From NIOZ-UU13 sp964417935 (GTDB taxonomy: Bacteria > Planctomycetota > Phycisphaerae > Sedimentisphaerales > Anaerobacaceae), in assembly GCA_964417935.1 (NCBI GenBank), contig CAYQKF010000116.1:1-16098 (forward strand): a stretch of DNA of 16,098 bases. The letters are read 5' to 3'. The position numbers and the translations under genes are program-made. Within the stretch, counting starts at the first letter, position 1. Each line of letters starts with the position of its first letter. The notes beneath the pieces are model-generated. The model saw only the letters and a program-made list of their open reading frames with translations, was not told the origin of the DNA and searched no databases. Shown piece by piece: positions 1-7,417 of this stretch.

Positions 1-303
1 GATTATGAAAATAAATCCAATTGGACACTTGGTGAAAACAAACCCAATTCAAACCTTGTCCTGAGCGCAGTCGAATGGGCCAATTGCCGCAACGCCAAAA
101 AATCAACGCAAACGCTTTTTTACAAAAGGATTATGAAAATGAAACCACCTTCAGGCCCCAAAAAAACAAACCCAAAACAAACCCAATTCAAACCCAATCA
201 AAGCCCGTCCTGCCTGTCCCTTACCAAATAGGCTCCTGCCGTCATTTGGTGTGGGGAGCGCAGCCTGCCCTGAGCGTAGTCGAATGGGTCGAATGGGCCA
301 ATT
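1..303. repeat. Two tandem-ordered copies of a composite dispersed repeat
   Basis: Three short blocks occur twice in the same order: GATTATGAAAAT at 1-12 and 129-140, a 21-bp A/C-rich block at 35-55 and 174-194, and a CCTGAGCGnAGTCGAATGGG block followed by CCAATT at about 59-85 and 268-302. In the second copy the last block has an internal GTCGAATGG duplication. A small inverted repeat (ACCAAAT/ATTTGGT, 223-250) lies between. A 175-codon open frame crosses this area (75-602), but its translation is just these repeats read through and it has no ribosome-binding site, so I do not call a gene. I recall similar asparagine/lysine-rich spurious frames in other planctomycete assemblies; this is unverified. 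Confidence 0.6.
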
Positions 304-497
304 TCAAACGGGGGCGTCTGCTAATTGATCCGATGTTGCCTCTTTACAAACTAAGCAATGTTCAATATTATAGCCGACATAATTTTAAGGTGAAATTCCC
401 GAAAATTTCATTAATAAGCATACTTAGACAGGCAAAATTGACGAAGTATCGTTGGAAAATAACGCCGGCAGCGGCTATATTTAATCCAATAAAAAAG

Positions 498-526
498 TTG
501 ACAACTACGCAGACGGGTGCTAATTT
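498..526 (+). promoter_or_regulatory. Candidate sigma-70-type promoter for the SH3 protein gene
   Basis: TTGACA at 498-503 and TAATTT at 521-526 are separated by 17 bp, giving an expected start near 533 and a 5' leader of about 75 nt before the ATG at 607. The -35 box is perfect and the -10 box has four of six consensus positions. The match alone supports this; there is no expression evidence. Confidence 0.4.
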
Positions 527-606
527 GAAAGGCCGAAGAATTATTTGGCGGTTTGAAAGTTTGTTGATTTGGGGAATAGGAACTTATTTTTTAGGGAGAT
601 AGAAAA

Positions 607-1782
607 ATGCAATCCTACATCAAATTGTTCGCTATCGTTATTCTAATATGTTTAGTCTCCGTCGGCTTTGCCCAGGAAGCTGCCACTACGCCCAGCGGCC
701 CCGATGAAGCCGATACCCCAGCTTTTCCCTATATGGCCGAGATAACCGGCGACAACGTCTATGTCCGCTCCGGTCCCGGTACGAACTTTTACGACTGCGG
801 CAAGCTCAACAAAGGCGACAAGGTAAAAGTGATGAGCAGACAGTTTAGCTGGGCTTGCATTGTTCCGCTGGCGGGGAGTTTTTCCTGGATTTCAATGCAG
901 TATGTCAGCATTGACTCTGGCAATCCTAAAGTCGGCACTGTTACCGGTGACAGGGTTCGTGTCTATGCCGGGTCCGATACCCAAAGGCCGTTATATTCCA
1001 CGAAACTACAAGGTAGACTCGATAAGGGCGATAAAGTCAAGTTGTTAGGCGAGCAGTTGGACGATTATTATAAAATAGCCCCTCCGTCTTTTGCCTATCT
1101 TTGGGTAAGCATCAATTTTACAAAGCCGCTCGAGCCGGTTAAAGAGGTTGCCCCAACTGTCGAGCCATTGGCTGATGAGCCGCTGGTTGTTGAACCGGCG
1201 ACTGAACCCAACGAGACTCCCGAGGAGGTTGTTCCCGAGCCGGTCTCGCCTGAGACAATGCTTGAAAAATATCTCGCTCTGAAAGAGCAGTTCGAGGCCG
1301 AGCGAGCCAAACCAATAGACCAACAAAACTACGCAGATATAAAAGAGGCGCTTATTAAGATTGCCGAGAATAAATCGGCCGGCAAGGCTGCACGCTACGC
1401 GGAGTTTGTGCTTAAGCAGATAAAGGACTTTGAATTAGTTTTGGAAGTGTCCAAAGCAGTTCGGCTCCAGAACGAGCAACTGCAGAAGATTAGGGAGCGG
1501 ATTGATAAGGCCCGTGCCACAAGGCTGGCGGAATTTGAAGACCTGGGCAGATTTGCGGTTGTAGGACAGCTTCAAACTTTCACGACCTACGGTCCCGGAC
1601 ACTACCGTATAGTTGACAAATCGGGCAAAAACATTTGTTACGCTTTACCGGGTGGCCGGGTCTCGCAGATACAACTGAGCAAGCTTATAGGCCGGAAAGT
1701 CGGGCTTCTCGGAACAGTAGAACCGCATCGGCAAACGGCGGGTGCTCTGGTACGATTTACAGAAATAGTTGAATTAGACTAA
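607..1782 (+). CDS. Exported SH3-domain protein with helical region and C-terminal OB-like domain
   Basis: The 391-residue protein begins with a Sec-type signal peptide (hydrophobic stretch at residues 6-21, probable cleavage near the Ala-Gln at 22-23). Two bacterial SH3-like modules follow, at about 44-102 (with VYVRSGPGTNF, typical of SH3b) and 109-172 (weaker). Residues 173-214 form a Pro/Glu/Val-rich linker, 215-312 a charged, probably helical region, and 313-391 a small beta-rich domain that may be OB-like. Such proteins usually sit in the cell envelope and bind wall polymers or scaffold other proteins. No catalytic residues are visible, so I assign no enzymatic role. The start is fixed by AGGGAGAT 7 nt upstream of the ATG. 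It stands alone: the next gene is convergent, with a palindromic repeat between them. A link to the sugar locus is not evident. Confidence 0.85.
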   Translation: MQSYIKLFAIVILICLVSVGFAQEAATTPSGPDEADTPAFPYMAEITGDNVYVRSGPGTNFYDCGKLNKGDKVKVMSRQFSWACIVPLAGSFSWISMQYVSIDSGNPKVGTVTGDRVRVYAGSDTQRPLYSTKLQGRLDKGDKVKLLGEQLDDYYKIAPPSFAYLWVSINFTKPLEPVKEVAPTVEPLADEPLVVEPATEPNETPEEVVPEPVSPETMLEKYLALKEQFEAERAKPIDQQNYADIKEALIKIAENKSAGKAARYAEFVLKQIKDFELVLEVSKAVRLQNEQLQKIRERIDKARATRLAEFEDLGRFAVVGQLQTFTTYGPGHYRIVDKSGKNICYALPGGRVSQIQLSKLIGRKVGLLGTVEPHRQTAGALVRFTEIVELD

Positions 1783-1804
1783 GGAATAAGTGAACTAAAG
1801 TTTG

Positions 1805-1969
1805 AAGTGCCTAAAGTGACACGTAAGTGTCATCCTGAGGCGAAGCCGAAGAGCCTGCCTTGAGCTTGCCGAAGGGATATGGTCAACGAAAAAGAGATTC
1901 TTCACTTCGCTGCGCTGCGTTCAGAATGACAGTTCGTTCCTAAGGGACAAGCTGTCACTTTAGGCACTT
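1805..1969. repeat. Nested palindrome: 17-bp inverted repeat enclosing a TGTCAT/ATGACA dispersed repeat
   Basis: Perfect 17-bp arms AAGTGCCTAAAGTGACA (1805-1821) and their reverse complement (1953-1969) enclose a 104-bp unit (1828-1931). That unit starts TGTCATCCTGAG, ends TTCAGAATGACA and contains GAGATTCTTC. It lies between two convergent genes (ends at 1782 and 1988), so when transcribed it could fold into a long hairpin that helps end both transcripts. There is no GC-rich hairpin with a T-run, so I do not call a classical intrinsic terminator. Confidence 0.8.
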
Positions 1970-1987
1970 TCCTGATAACCAAAGCCA

Positions 1988-2986
1988 CTAAACCTCAAAA
2001 TCGTCACAGGCTCGATAGGCTTCAATGACCGCCATCTCGCCTTCTTTACCCGGCTTGCTGTTTCCATGCTCCATGCCAAGAACGCCTTTGAAACCCTTTT
2101 CGTAAATATGTTTGAAGATGTTCTTGTAGTTGATTTCTCCCGTTGTCGGTTCTTTACGGCCGGGGTTGTCACCCATCTGGAAGTAGGCGATTTCTTCCCA
2201 GGCTTTGTCCATATTGGGTATGAGGTTACCTTCGCTTATCTGCTGGTGATACAGGTCGTCAAGGATTTTGCAGGAAGGACTGCCCACGGCCCGGCAAATC
2301 TGATACGCCTGTGGAATCTTTGTCAGGAACAGGCCTGGATGATTTGCCCACCAGTTGAGCGACTCAAGCACCATAACCAGCCCGGCTGGCTCACATACAC
2401 CAGCCATCACTTTAAGGTTTTCAATACAATTGGCCGTCTGGTAATCGAATTCCAGTTTTTGTGTTACATTGCCCGGTACCACTGTGCTCCACTTGGCGTT
2501 GAGGCGTTTGGCGACTTCGACGGCTTTTTTCATCTCGTCTTTGAGATGATTCTGATATTCTCTATCCGTCCGGGTCATCATATCGCTGTTGCCGAACCCG
2601 GAAAAGCTGACGAAAACACCCATAGTCATATCCAATCGGCTCATCTTCTTGGCTATCTTCTCCTGCAGTTCCGTGGACTTTCTCATCATCCCATTATCTT
2701 CCATCGCAGTGAAACCCTCATCGGACATAAACTGGAGCTGGTCGAGCGGGTCGTTACCGGCGTTGTGCCGAAACATCCCGAAATGTGGTGCATATTTGAG
2801 CTTGAACTTCTTCGCCGGCTTGACGGCAACCGGAAAACTTCCTATTTGTATTGGTTTATACTTTATCTTGGACTTATTCGCTGGCTTGTCCTGTGCCGCG
2901 GTGCTCGCAGTGGAAACCGCCATTGCTGCTGCTGCAGCGGCACTCCCAATAAAATTACGCCGAGTAATCTTTTTGCGATTGTTCAT
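1988..2986 (-). CDS. Tat-exported TIM-barrel protein, hydroxypyruvate isomerase-like
   Basis: This 332-residue member of the sugar phosphate isomerase/epimerase (xylose isomerase-like TIM barrel) family starts with a twin-arginine signal: TRRNFIG at about residues 8-14, then an Ala-rich hydrophobic stretch to about 30. The start is the ATG at 2986, with AGGAG 7 nt upstream; upstream in-frame starts would bury the Tat signal. The C-terminal half has the hydroxypyruvate isomerase pattern: VLESLN (Glu208), ILDDLYHQQ (Asp243, His247), YFQMGDNPGR before EPTTGEINY (Gln270, Arg277) and GMEHG (Glu306). These fit the metal and substrate ligands of Hyi-like enzymes, so an aldose-ketose isomerase or epimerase on a small hydroxy-carbonyl compound is likely. 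Export argues against central hydroxypyruvate metabolism. It has its own candidate promoter (3121-3148). Confidence 0.85.
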   Translation of the reverse strand: MNNRKKITRRNFIGSAAAAAAMAVSTASTAAQDKPANKSKIKYKPIQIGSFPVAVKPAKKFKLKYAPHFGMFRHNAGNDPLDQLQFMSDEGFTAMEDNGMMRKSTELQEKIAKKMSRLDMTMGVFVSFSGFGNSDMMTRTDREYQNHLKDEMKKAVEVAKRLNAKWSTVVPGNVTQKLEFDYQTANCIENLKVMAGVCEPAGLVMVLESLNWWANHPGLFLTKIPQAYQICRAVGSPSCKILDDLYHQQISEGNLIPNMDKAWEEIAYFQMGDNPGRKEPTTGEINYKNIFKHIYEKGFKGVLGMEHGNSKPGKEGEMAVIEAYRACDDFEV

Positions 2987-3120
2987 TTCGGTACTCCTAA
3001 AACTGATGTTCATTGTTCTGCTGCATTCTCCTCCATCTCGGGTATGCAACTGTCTTTTACAAATACTTACAATCAAAGGCAAAGAAGCTAATCTTTACCA
3101 GCACTTTCCACTAATGCTCT

Positions 3121-3148
3121 ATTATAATTTGTGAGAGCTAATATGCAA
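3121..3148 (-). promoter_or_regulatory. Candidate promoter for the Tat-exported TIM-barrel gene
   Basis: On the minus strand TTGCAT (3148-3143) is followed after 16 bp by a perfect TATAAT (3126-3121). Transcription would start near 3114, giving a leader of about 130 nt before the ATG at 2986. It lies between the downstream end of the next TIM-barrel gene and this gene, suggesting that the 1988-2986 gene can be expressed independently of the genes upstream of it. Confidence 0.45.
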
Positions 3149-3180
3149 CCCAAACCTTGAACGAAAATAACATTAGCTCT
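3134..3180. promoter_or_regulatory. Inverted repeat AGAGCTAAT/ATTAGCTCT overlapping a promoter spacer
   Basis: Perfect 9-bp arms at 3134-3142 and 3172-3180 are separated by 29 bp. One arm fills part of the -35/-10 spacer of the candidate promoter at 3121-3148; the other lies upstream of the -35. Two further GAAGCTAA words flank them (near 3085 and 3185). The placement suits an operator, with looping or paired binding, but no regulator can be assigned. Confidence 0.35.
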
Positions 3181-3217
3181 TCAAGAAGCTAAACCTTATC
3201 AACAATACCGGCGAACC

Positions 3218-4045
3218 TTATAATAATCCCTTGAGATGCTTGAGACTGCGCTGTGCCTGGTCGGGCGTACCACACTCGATGGAAAATACGATGTCGCGAG
3301 GGGTCTTCTTACTGACAATTTCGATGACCCTGGCCCAGTCGATGACGCCATCGCCACAGGCACAACCCACCGGCGTGCCGGTTACCTTGCCCCGCTCAGC
3401 TTCGGCGTGCTCTACGGAAATGTCTTTTGCGTGCAAATGTACCAGCCGTTCAGCCACCCGTTCCAGCCACTCGTACACATCCTGTCCGGCCAAATAGGCA
3501 TTGCCGGTATCCAGGTTGATTCCGATGGCCGGCGATTTGACCAGATTGTAGATACGGTCCAAACCATCGGGCGTTTTGGAGTATTGGGCGTGTGGTTCCA
3601 GCCCGATGACAACGCCGCGACGCTCGGCGATAAAGGCCGCTTCCTGAAGCGTGTACTTAATCAACACGTGGTCCTCTTCTTCGGTCGTCCACTTGGCCTT
3701 GACGCCTTCGTCAGTATTGACTACCGGCACTCCTATCTCGGCGGCAACACGAATCGCCATCTTGATGTACTCTCCGTGGACCTCCGGCCTGCCCAAAGGC
3801 CCGTGTGCCTGAAGTGCTGAAATTTTCAATCCCGCTTTGTCGCAGGCTTCCTTGATTCGGTACGGGTCGTCGAACATCGAAACGGTGTGAAAATACCCAG
3901 CCTCGCTCATCAGCTCCCGACCGAAGTGAACCATAGGCTCTATGTACTCGTAGCCCATCTCAGCAGCTTCCTCAACAGCCCATTCAAAAGGTTTGTCGCT
4001 GCTGCGAGAAAACTCAGTGTTCAGGCCAATATAGACATTACCCAT
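3218..4045 (-). CDS. Cytoplasmic sugar phosphate isomerase/epimerase-like TIM barrel
   Basis: This 275-residue protein has no signal sequence. It has the classic metal-site pattern of the AP-endonuclease-2/xylose isomerase-like fold: GLEPHAQ (Glu150), INLDTGNA (Asp179), LVHLHAKD (His205) and FSIECG (Glu257). The GDGVIDW motif (231-237) is typical of the substrate loop in this family. Members include inosose isomerases/dehydratases, tagatose and psicose epimerases and keto-glycoside lyases, so the reaction is an isomerisation, epimerisation or elimination on a free sugar or keto-sugar; the substrate is not known. I chose the ATG at 4045, with AAGGAG 9 nt upstream. An in-frame TTG two codons earlier lies too close to that site. 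The upstream gene (Gfo/Idh/MocA) ends 270 bp away across a repeat, so co-transcription is uncertain. Confidence 0.85.
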   Translation of the reverse strand: MGNVYIGLNTEFSRSSDKPFEWAVEEAAEMGYEYIEPMVHFGRELMSEAGYFHTVSMFDDPYRIKEACDKAGLKISALQAHGPLGRPEVHGEYIKMAIRVAAEIGVPVVNTDEGVKAKWTTEEEDHVLIKYTLQEAAFIAERRGVVIGLEPHAQYSKTPDGLDRIYNLVKSPAIGINLDTGNAYLAGQDVYEWLERVAERLVHLHAKDISVEHAEAERGKVTGTPVGCACGDGVIDWARVIEIVSKKTPRDIVFSIECGTPDQAQRSLKHLKGLL

Positions 4046-4107
4046 TTTCAAAAGCTCCTTAATGTTCTATCATCAAATCTTACGCAAAATGCGATTCTTT
4101 TACTTAA

Positions 4108-4310
4108 TCGAACTGACCGGTTTTTACTGTCATGCTGAGCAAAGCGAAGCATCTGGCCTACAAATGAGAATAATGTACACCTGGGTAGGAAGAGATTCTT
4201 CACTTCGTTCAGAATGACAAACCATCCTATATTATTGTCAATAAACCTATGCTTGAGCAACGCGAAGGAACAGTTATAATTAATATTCAACCCTAAATCG
4301 GTCAGTTTGA
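4108..4310. repeat. TGTCAT/ATGACA dispersed repeat within an imperfect 16-bp inverted repeat
   Basis: The inner 92-bp unit (4128-4219) starts TGTCATGCTGAG, contains GAGATTCTTC and ends TTCAGAATGACA, like other copies in the window. Outer arms TCGAACTGACCGGTTT (4108-4123) and its near reverse complement (4295-4310, 14 of 16 matching) enclose it. The left arm almost touches the inner unit while the right arm is 75 bp away, across AT-rich DNA. The unit fills most of the 270-bp gap between two minus-strand genes. The left arm, read on the minus strand, is also a copy of the CGGTCAGTTCGA motif found upstream of the enolase-superfamily gene. Confidence 0.6.
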
Positions 4311-4315
4311 GTTAC

Positions 4316-5635
4316 TTACAAACGCCACGGACTACGCATCGGCCGGGCCAACATGCGGCTGGCTTCATTATCACCGATGAACCGTTCAGTGGCCGGTTCC
4401 CACTTGAGCCTGCGCTTCAGTTGAGTTGCAATTTCCGGAACCAAACCGAGATAGGAAGCCTTGTGGCCTGCCTCTACCGGAGATATCGGGTCGCGGCGGT
4501 TTCGTACACAATTGAGAAAATCAGTGTGGTGGCTGCCGGACTCACCCAAGTGGGTTTCGTTCGGCTTGATTTTCACCTGCAACAACGATGCCGGCTCCGC
4601 CCAAATTCCTCCGCGGTTGACATGGACCCACCCCTTGTCGCCCTCAAATTGACAGCCTTGCTTATTCGGATTGCCGGTGTCTGTATAAGTCATTCGCAGA
4701 CCGCTGGTATAGTTGAACTCAGCTTGCCAATCGTTGATATTGTCGGTCAGACCATCATTGCGATAGTTGCCTTTGCAGACGACTTCAAACGGTTCGCTGG
4801 CCAGTTTCGGACAGCCCCAGTTCGCAATGTCCAGATGATGAACGCCCCAGTTGACGATAAAGCCGGCGCAGTAATCCCATATCAAATACCAGTCCGGCCA
4901 GGCCAGTCTGCCTCCGTTGTAAGGTTTCATAAGGGCCGGACCAACGTACATATCGTAGTCAAGCCCCAGTGGAATCGGTTCGGCCGTGGTAGGTTTAAGA
5001 TATGTCCGCTTGTACTGGGGCCCAGGCGCAGCGACCCTGACTGTGTGGAGCTTGCCAAGGTATCCGTTTCGTGCAAGCTCGCAGGCGAACCGGAACTTAC
5101 GGTCTGACCTCTGCTGTGTGCCGGTCTGGAATACCCTGCTATACCTTCGCACTGCATCACGTATTGCCTGGCTCTCGATAACTGCCACACCTAATGGTTT
5201 TTCACAATACATATCTTTGCCGGCTCGTGCAGCCGCCACGGCTATCAAAGCGTGCCAATGGTCCGGGGGAGCAATCATCACGGCATCAATATCCTTGCGA
5301 GCGAGGAGGTCACGAAAGTTGTTATAGGCGGCGCATCCCTTGTCACCGTAGTGCCGGTCAACAATATCCTTGGCTTCTTGGCGGCGCTCGGTGCGAACAT
5401 CGCAAACTGCAACGACCCGCACATCATCATGCCCCATAAATGCACGCATATTCGATTTACCCTGACCACCCATACCGATACAGCCCATTACAATGCGATT
5501 GCTCGCAGCAGCACTATCGGCTTTACCTAAAGATAAGGAAGGCACAACATAAGGAAATGCTATCGCACCGGCAGCGATTCCCGTTGCCTTCTTAAGGAGC
5601 CGACGTCGATTAAAGTTTTCTTGTGCGGACATCAT
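4316..5635 (-). CDS. Tat-exported Gfo/Idh/MocA-family oxidoreductase
   Basis: This 439-residue protein carries a twin-arginine signal (NRRRLLKK at residues 9-16, then a hydrophobic stretch to about 34). A Rossmann NAD(P)-binding domain follows: VMGCIGMGGQG with the glycine motif at about 54-59, and CEKPLG (Glu145-Lys146-Pro147) carrying the family's conserved Lys. The C-terminal alpha/beta domain includes NWGVHHLDIANWG (262-274), whose histidines probably line the active site. It most likely oxidises or reduces a sugar hydroxyl. Because it is exported by the Tat route, it probably carries a tightly bound cofactor, as in Zymomonas glucose-fructose oxidoreductase; that is inference. GAGGAG lies 6 nt upstream of the ATG at 5635; a second ATG follows at once (5632). 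Longer in-frame starts would spoil the Tat signal. The 334-bp upstream gap is filled with repeats. Confidence 0.88.
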   Translation of the reverse strand: MMSAQENFNRRRLLKKATGIAAGAIAFPYVVPSLSLGKADSAAASNRIVMGCIGMGGQGKSNMRAFMGHDDVRVVAVCDVRTERRQEAKDIVDRHYGDKGCAAYNNFRDLLARKDIDAVMIAPPDHWHALIAVAAARAGKDMYCEKPLGVAVIESQAIRDAVRRYSRVFQTGTQQRSDRKFRFACELARNGYLGKLHTVRVAAPGPQYKRTYLKPTTAEPIPLGLDYDMYVGPALMKPYNGGRLAWPDWYLIWDYCAGFIVNWGVHHLDIANWGCPKLASEPFEVVCKGNYRNDGLTDNINDWQAEFNYTSGLRMTYTDTGNPNKQGCQFEGDKGWVHVNRGGIWAEPASLLQVKIKPNETHLGESGSHHTDFLNCVRNRRDPISPVEAGHKASYLGLVPEIATQLKRRLKWEPATERFIGDNEASRMLARPMRSPWRL

Positions 5636-5708
5636 TAAAGTCTCCTCGAAATTAGTACCATTGTGGCCGAGTGAGCAAAAGACCCACATGGATTCAGAGG
5701 CACCGAAC

Positions 5709-5763
5709 ACAGAGGACAGAAAACAGAGGACAGAACTGACTTCTGACTTCTGATTTCTGACTT
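5709..5763. repeat. Short tandem repeats: 2 x 13 bp followed by 4 x 7 bp
   Basis: ACAGAGGACAGAA occurs at 5709-5721 and 5723-5735. It is followed immediately by four heptamers CTGACTT (5736-5763), the third being CTGATTT. The array lies about 75-130 bp upstream of the exported oxidoreductase start (5635) and could vary in copy number by slippage. Seven-base steps do not matter for coding here, because no gene crosses it. Confidence 0.75.
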
Positions 5764-5795
5764 CGGTTTATGCAAAACCCTTTTAGACTCTGTAT

Positions 5796-5948
5796 TGCTC
5801 TGTTGAAAACATCAGGACGAAGTACGTCATTGCGAGCGAAGCGAAGCAATCTCAAAGACAACGATGGGTTTTTCTGGCCGTCACGCAAGAGATTGCCACG
5901 GCCCTTCGGGCCTCGCAATGACATTTCGCAAAAGTTTTCAACATAGCA
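5796..5948. repeat. GTCATTGCGAG palindromic repeat nested in a 15-bp inverted repeat
   Basis: The inner 97-bp unit has perfect 11-bp ends GTCATTGCGAG (5826-5836) and CTCGCAATGAC (5912-5922), plus an inner pair GCAATCTC/GAGATTGC (5846-5853/5889-5896). This is the 'GTCATTGCGAGCGAAGCGAAGCAATC' type of intergenic repeat that I recall from many environmental bacterial genomes. Outer arms TGCTCTGTTGAAAAC (5796-5810) and GTTTTCAACATAGCA (5934-5948) pair at 14 of 15 positions. Together with the tandem repeats just upstream, it fills the gap between the two oxidoreductase genes. Confidence 0.75.
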
Positions 5949-5969
5949 ACTCTGTATATATTTTTTTCT

Positions 5970-7145
5970 TTATGCCTTCTTGAATGCGGTCCATTTCTGC
6001 CGGCTCTTGGTGCTTGCCAAAACGGTCTCTATAAACAGCATACCCCGCAGACCATCGTCAACGTCCGGGAAGTCCAGTGCCAACGGGTCCGGTTTTGTCT
6101 TGGTTATTCTTGCTCGCACAGTTTCGGCAAAGTTGTAGTAATTGTTGGCGAAGGCCTCAAAGAAAGCTTCGGGATGACCGGACGGCAGTCGAGTGGCTCG
6201 TCCTGCTGCAGGGCTTTTCGCAGCAACATAATCATTTCCGCGGCACCAAACCTGTACCGGCCCGTTCGGCACCCTTACGTACAGGTAGTTGGGATGCTCC
6301 TGATGCCATTCCAGGCCTTTTTCTTCGCCATAAATCCAGATGGCCAGGTTGTTTTCTTCGCCGATGGAAACCTGGCTGGCGTGAAGGACACCCCTGGCGC
6401 CGTTGTTAAAACGCAGCAGAACGTTGCCGTCGTCATCCAGCCGACGACCCTTGACAAAAATCGTCAGGTCAGCACAAAGCTGTGTAATTTTCAGGCCCGT
6501 AATATATTCCGAGAGATTCTCTGCGTGCGTCCCGATGTCACCCATACAGCCGGCGCCGCCGCTTTGTTTCGGGTCGGTCCGCCAGGCGGCCTGCATCTGG
6601 CCTGTCTTCTCAAGGGCTGTGGACAGCCAGCCCTGCGGATACTGCACTACTATCTTGCGAATCTTACCCAGCTCGCCTTTTCGCACCATGTCCCGGGCTA
6701 ATTTGACCATCGGGTAACCAGTGTAATTGTGCATCAGTCCGAACACCTTGCGGGATTTCTTAACGAGTTTTTGCAGTGTTTTTGCCTCTTTAGGGTTGAG
6801 CGTCATTGGTTTTTCACACATCACGTGGAAACCCGCATTGAGAAAATCTCTGGCGATAGGAAAATGCCAGTTGTTCGGCGTGGTAATCGAAACAAAATCA
6901 ATCCTTTCGCCTTCCGGCAAGTTAAGTTCACCTTCGATCATTTGCTCATAAGTGCCATATACCCGTTTGCGGTCGAGCAACAGTTCGCGTCCCATCTGCT
7001 TGGACTTACGCGGGTTGATATCGAACGCACCGGCCACCAGCTCGATGCCGCCGTCCAAACGAGACGCTTTGCGGTGCACCTCACCGATAAACGCTCCAGG
7101 CCCGCCACCAACCATTCCCATCTTCAATTTTCGGTCGAGTTTCAT
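5970..7145 (-). CDS. Cytoplasmic Gfo/Idh/MocA-family dehydrogenase
   Basis: This 391-residue protein has no signal peptide. Its N-terminal Rossmann domain has MVGGGPGAFIG (11-21). MCEKPMTL (Glu111-Lys112-Pro113) gives the conserved catalytic-site lysine, and GDIGTHAENL (202-211) in the C-terminal domain supplies the probable active-site aspartate and histidine (Asp203, His207). SGHPEAFFEAFANNYYNF near residue 340 is typical of a large subgroup of sugar dehydrogenases. It probably oxidises or reduces a sugar, inositol or glycoside hydroxyl with NAD(P); the exact substrate is not readable. The ATG at 7145 has AAAGGAG 5 nt upstream. An in-frame TTG at 7160 overlaps that site and is unlikely. It is divergent from the enolase-superfamily gene, with a 397-bp shared control region, and is the first gene of the minus-strand group. 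Confidence 0.88.
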   Translation of the reverse strand: MKLDRKLKMGMVGGGPGAFIGEVHRKASRLDGGIELVAGAFDINPRKSKQMGRELLLDRKRVYGTYEQMIEGELNLPEGERIDFVSITTPNNWHFPIARDFLNAGFHVMCEKPMTLNPKEAKTLQKLVKKSRKVFGLMHNYTGYPMVKLARDMVRKGELGKIRKIVVQYPQGWLSTALEKTGQMQAAWRTDPKQSGGAGCMGDIGTHAENLSEYITGLKITQLCADLTIFVKGRRLDDDGNVLLRFNNGARGVLHASQVSIGEENNLAIWIYGEEKGLEWHQEHPNYLYVRVPNGPVQVWCRGNDYVAAKSPAAGRATRLPSGHPEAFFEAFANNYYNFAETVRARITKTKPDPLALDFPDVDDGLRGMLFIETVLASTKSRQKWTAFKKA

Positions 7146-7259
7146 ATTCGCTCCTTTCAATAAAACAGTGAAATGACATCCTGTGTTTTGATATTGTTTT
7201 AACTGCTCACAAAAGCATTTTGTTTAAAGTATTGCCTCCTGCAAAAACATCTTTTCAAG

Positions 7260-7287
7260 ATTATAGAGCTTTGGGCCGACAAAGCAA
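7260..7287 (-). promoter_or_regulatory. Candidate promoter for the cytoplasmic oxidoreductase gene
   Basis: On the minus strand a perfect TATAAT (7265-7260) is preceded, 16 bp away, by TTGCTT (7287-7282). This spacing and -35 style match the candidate promoter at 3121-3148. The leader would be about 105 nt. The -35 has only three consensus positions, so this is tentative. Confidence 0.35.
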
Positions 7288-7417
7288 CCCGAAAAGACAT
7301 CCTTTTTGTTACAGAGATTTAGACCAATAAGGGAAGCAAGTATAACTTAAACCTCCCTATTCCGCAAGGCCTCGTACAAAAAGAAATCAAGACAAAATAA
7401 CTGCGCCTCCTACTGAG

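Noticed and set aside
75..602. 175-codon open frame at the window start
   Set aside because: Its translation is mostly read-through of the dispersed repeats at 1-303, it has no ribosome-binding site, and it contains the candidate promoter of the next gene.
1953..1969. Resemblance of the 1805-1969 arm (TTTAGGCAC) to the outer stem of the three-stem elements (TTAGGCAT)
   Set aside because: Only about seven bases agree and they face the opposite way within the palindrome; the inner structures differ completely.
2066..3091. 341-codon plus-strand frame
   Set aside because: It lies antisense to the well-supported Tat-exported TIM-barrel gene, and its composition (Cys/His-rich, no domain motif) is that of a shadow frame.
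4307..5107. 266-codon plus-strand frame
   Set aside because: It is antisense to the Tat-exported oxidoreductase, with no recognisable motif and no ribosome-binding site.
5736..5763. CTGACTT array as a CRISPR fragment
   Set aside because: The unit is 7 bp with no spacers; it is a simple tandem repeat.
6174..6701. 175-codon plus-strand frame
   Set aside because: It is antisense to the 5970-7145 oxidoreductase; a shadow of the biased codons of that gene.
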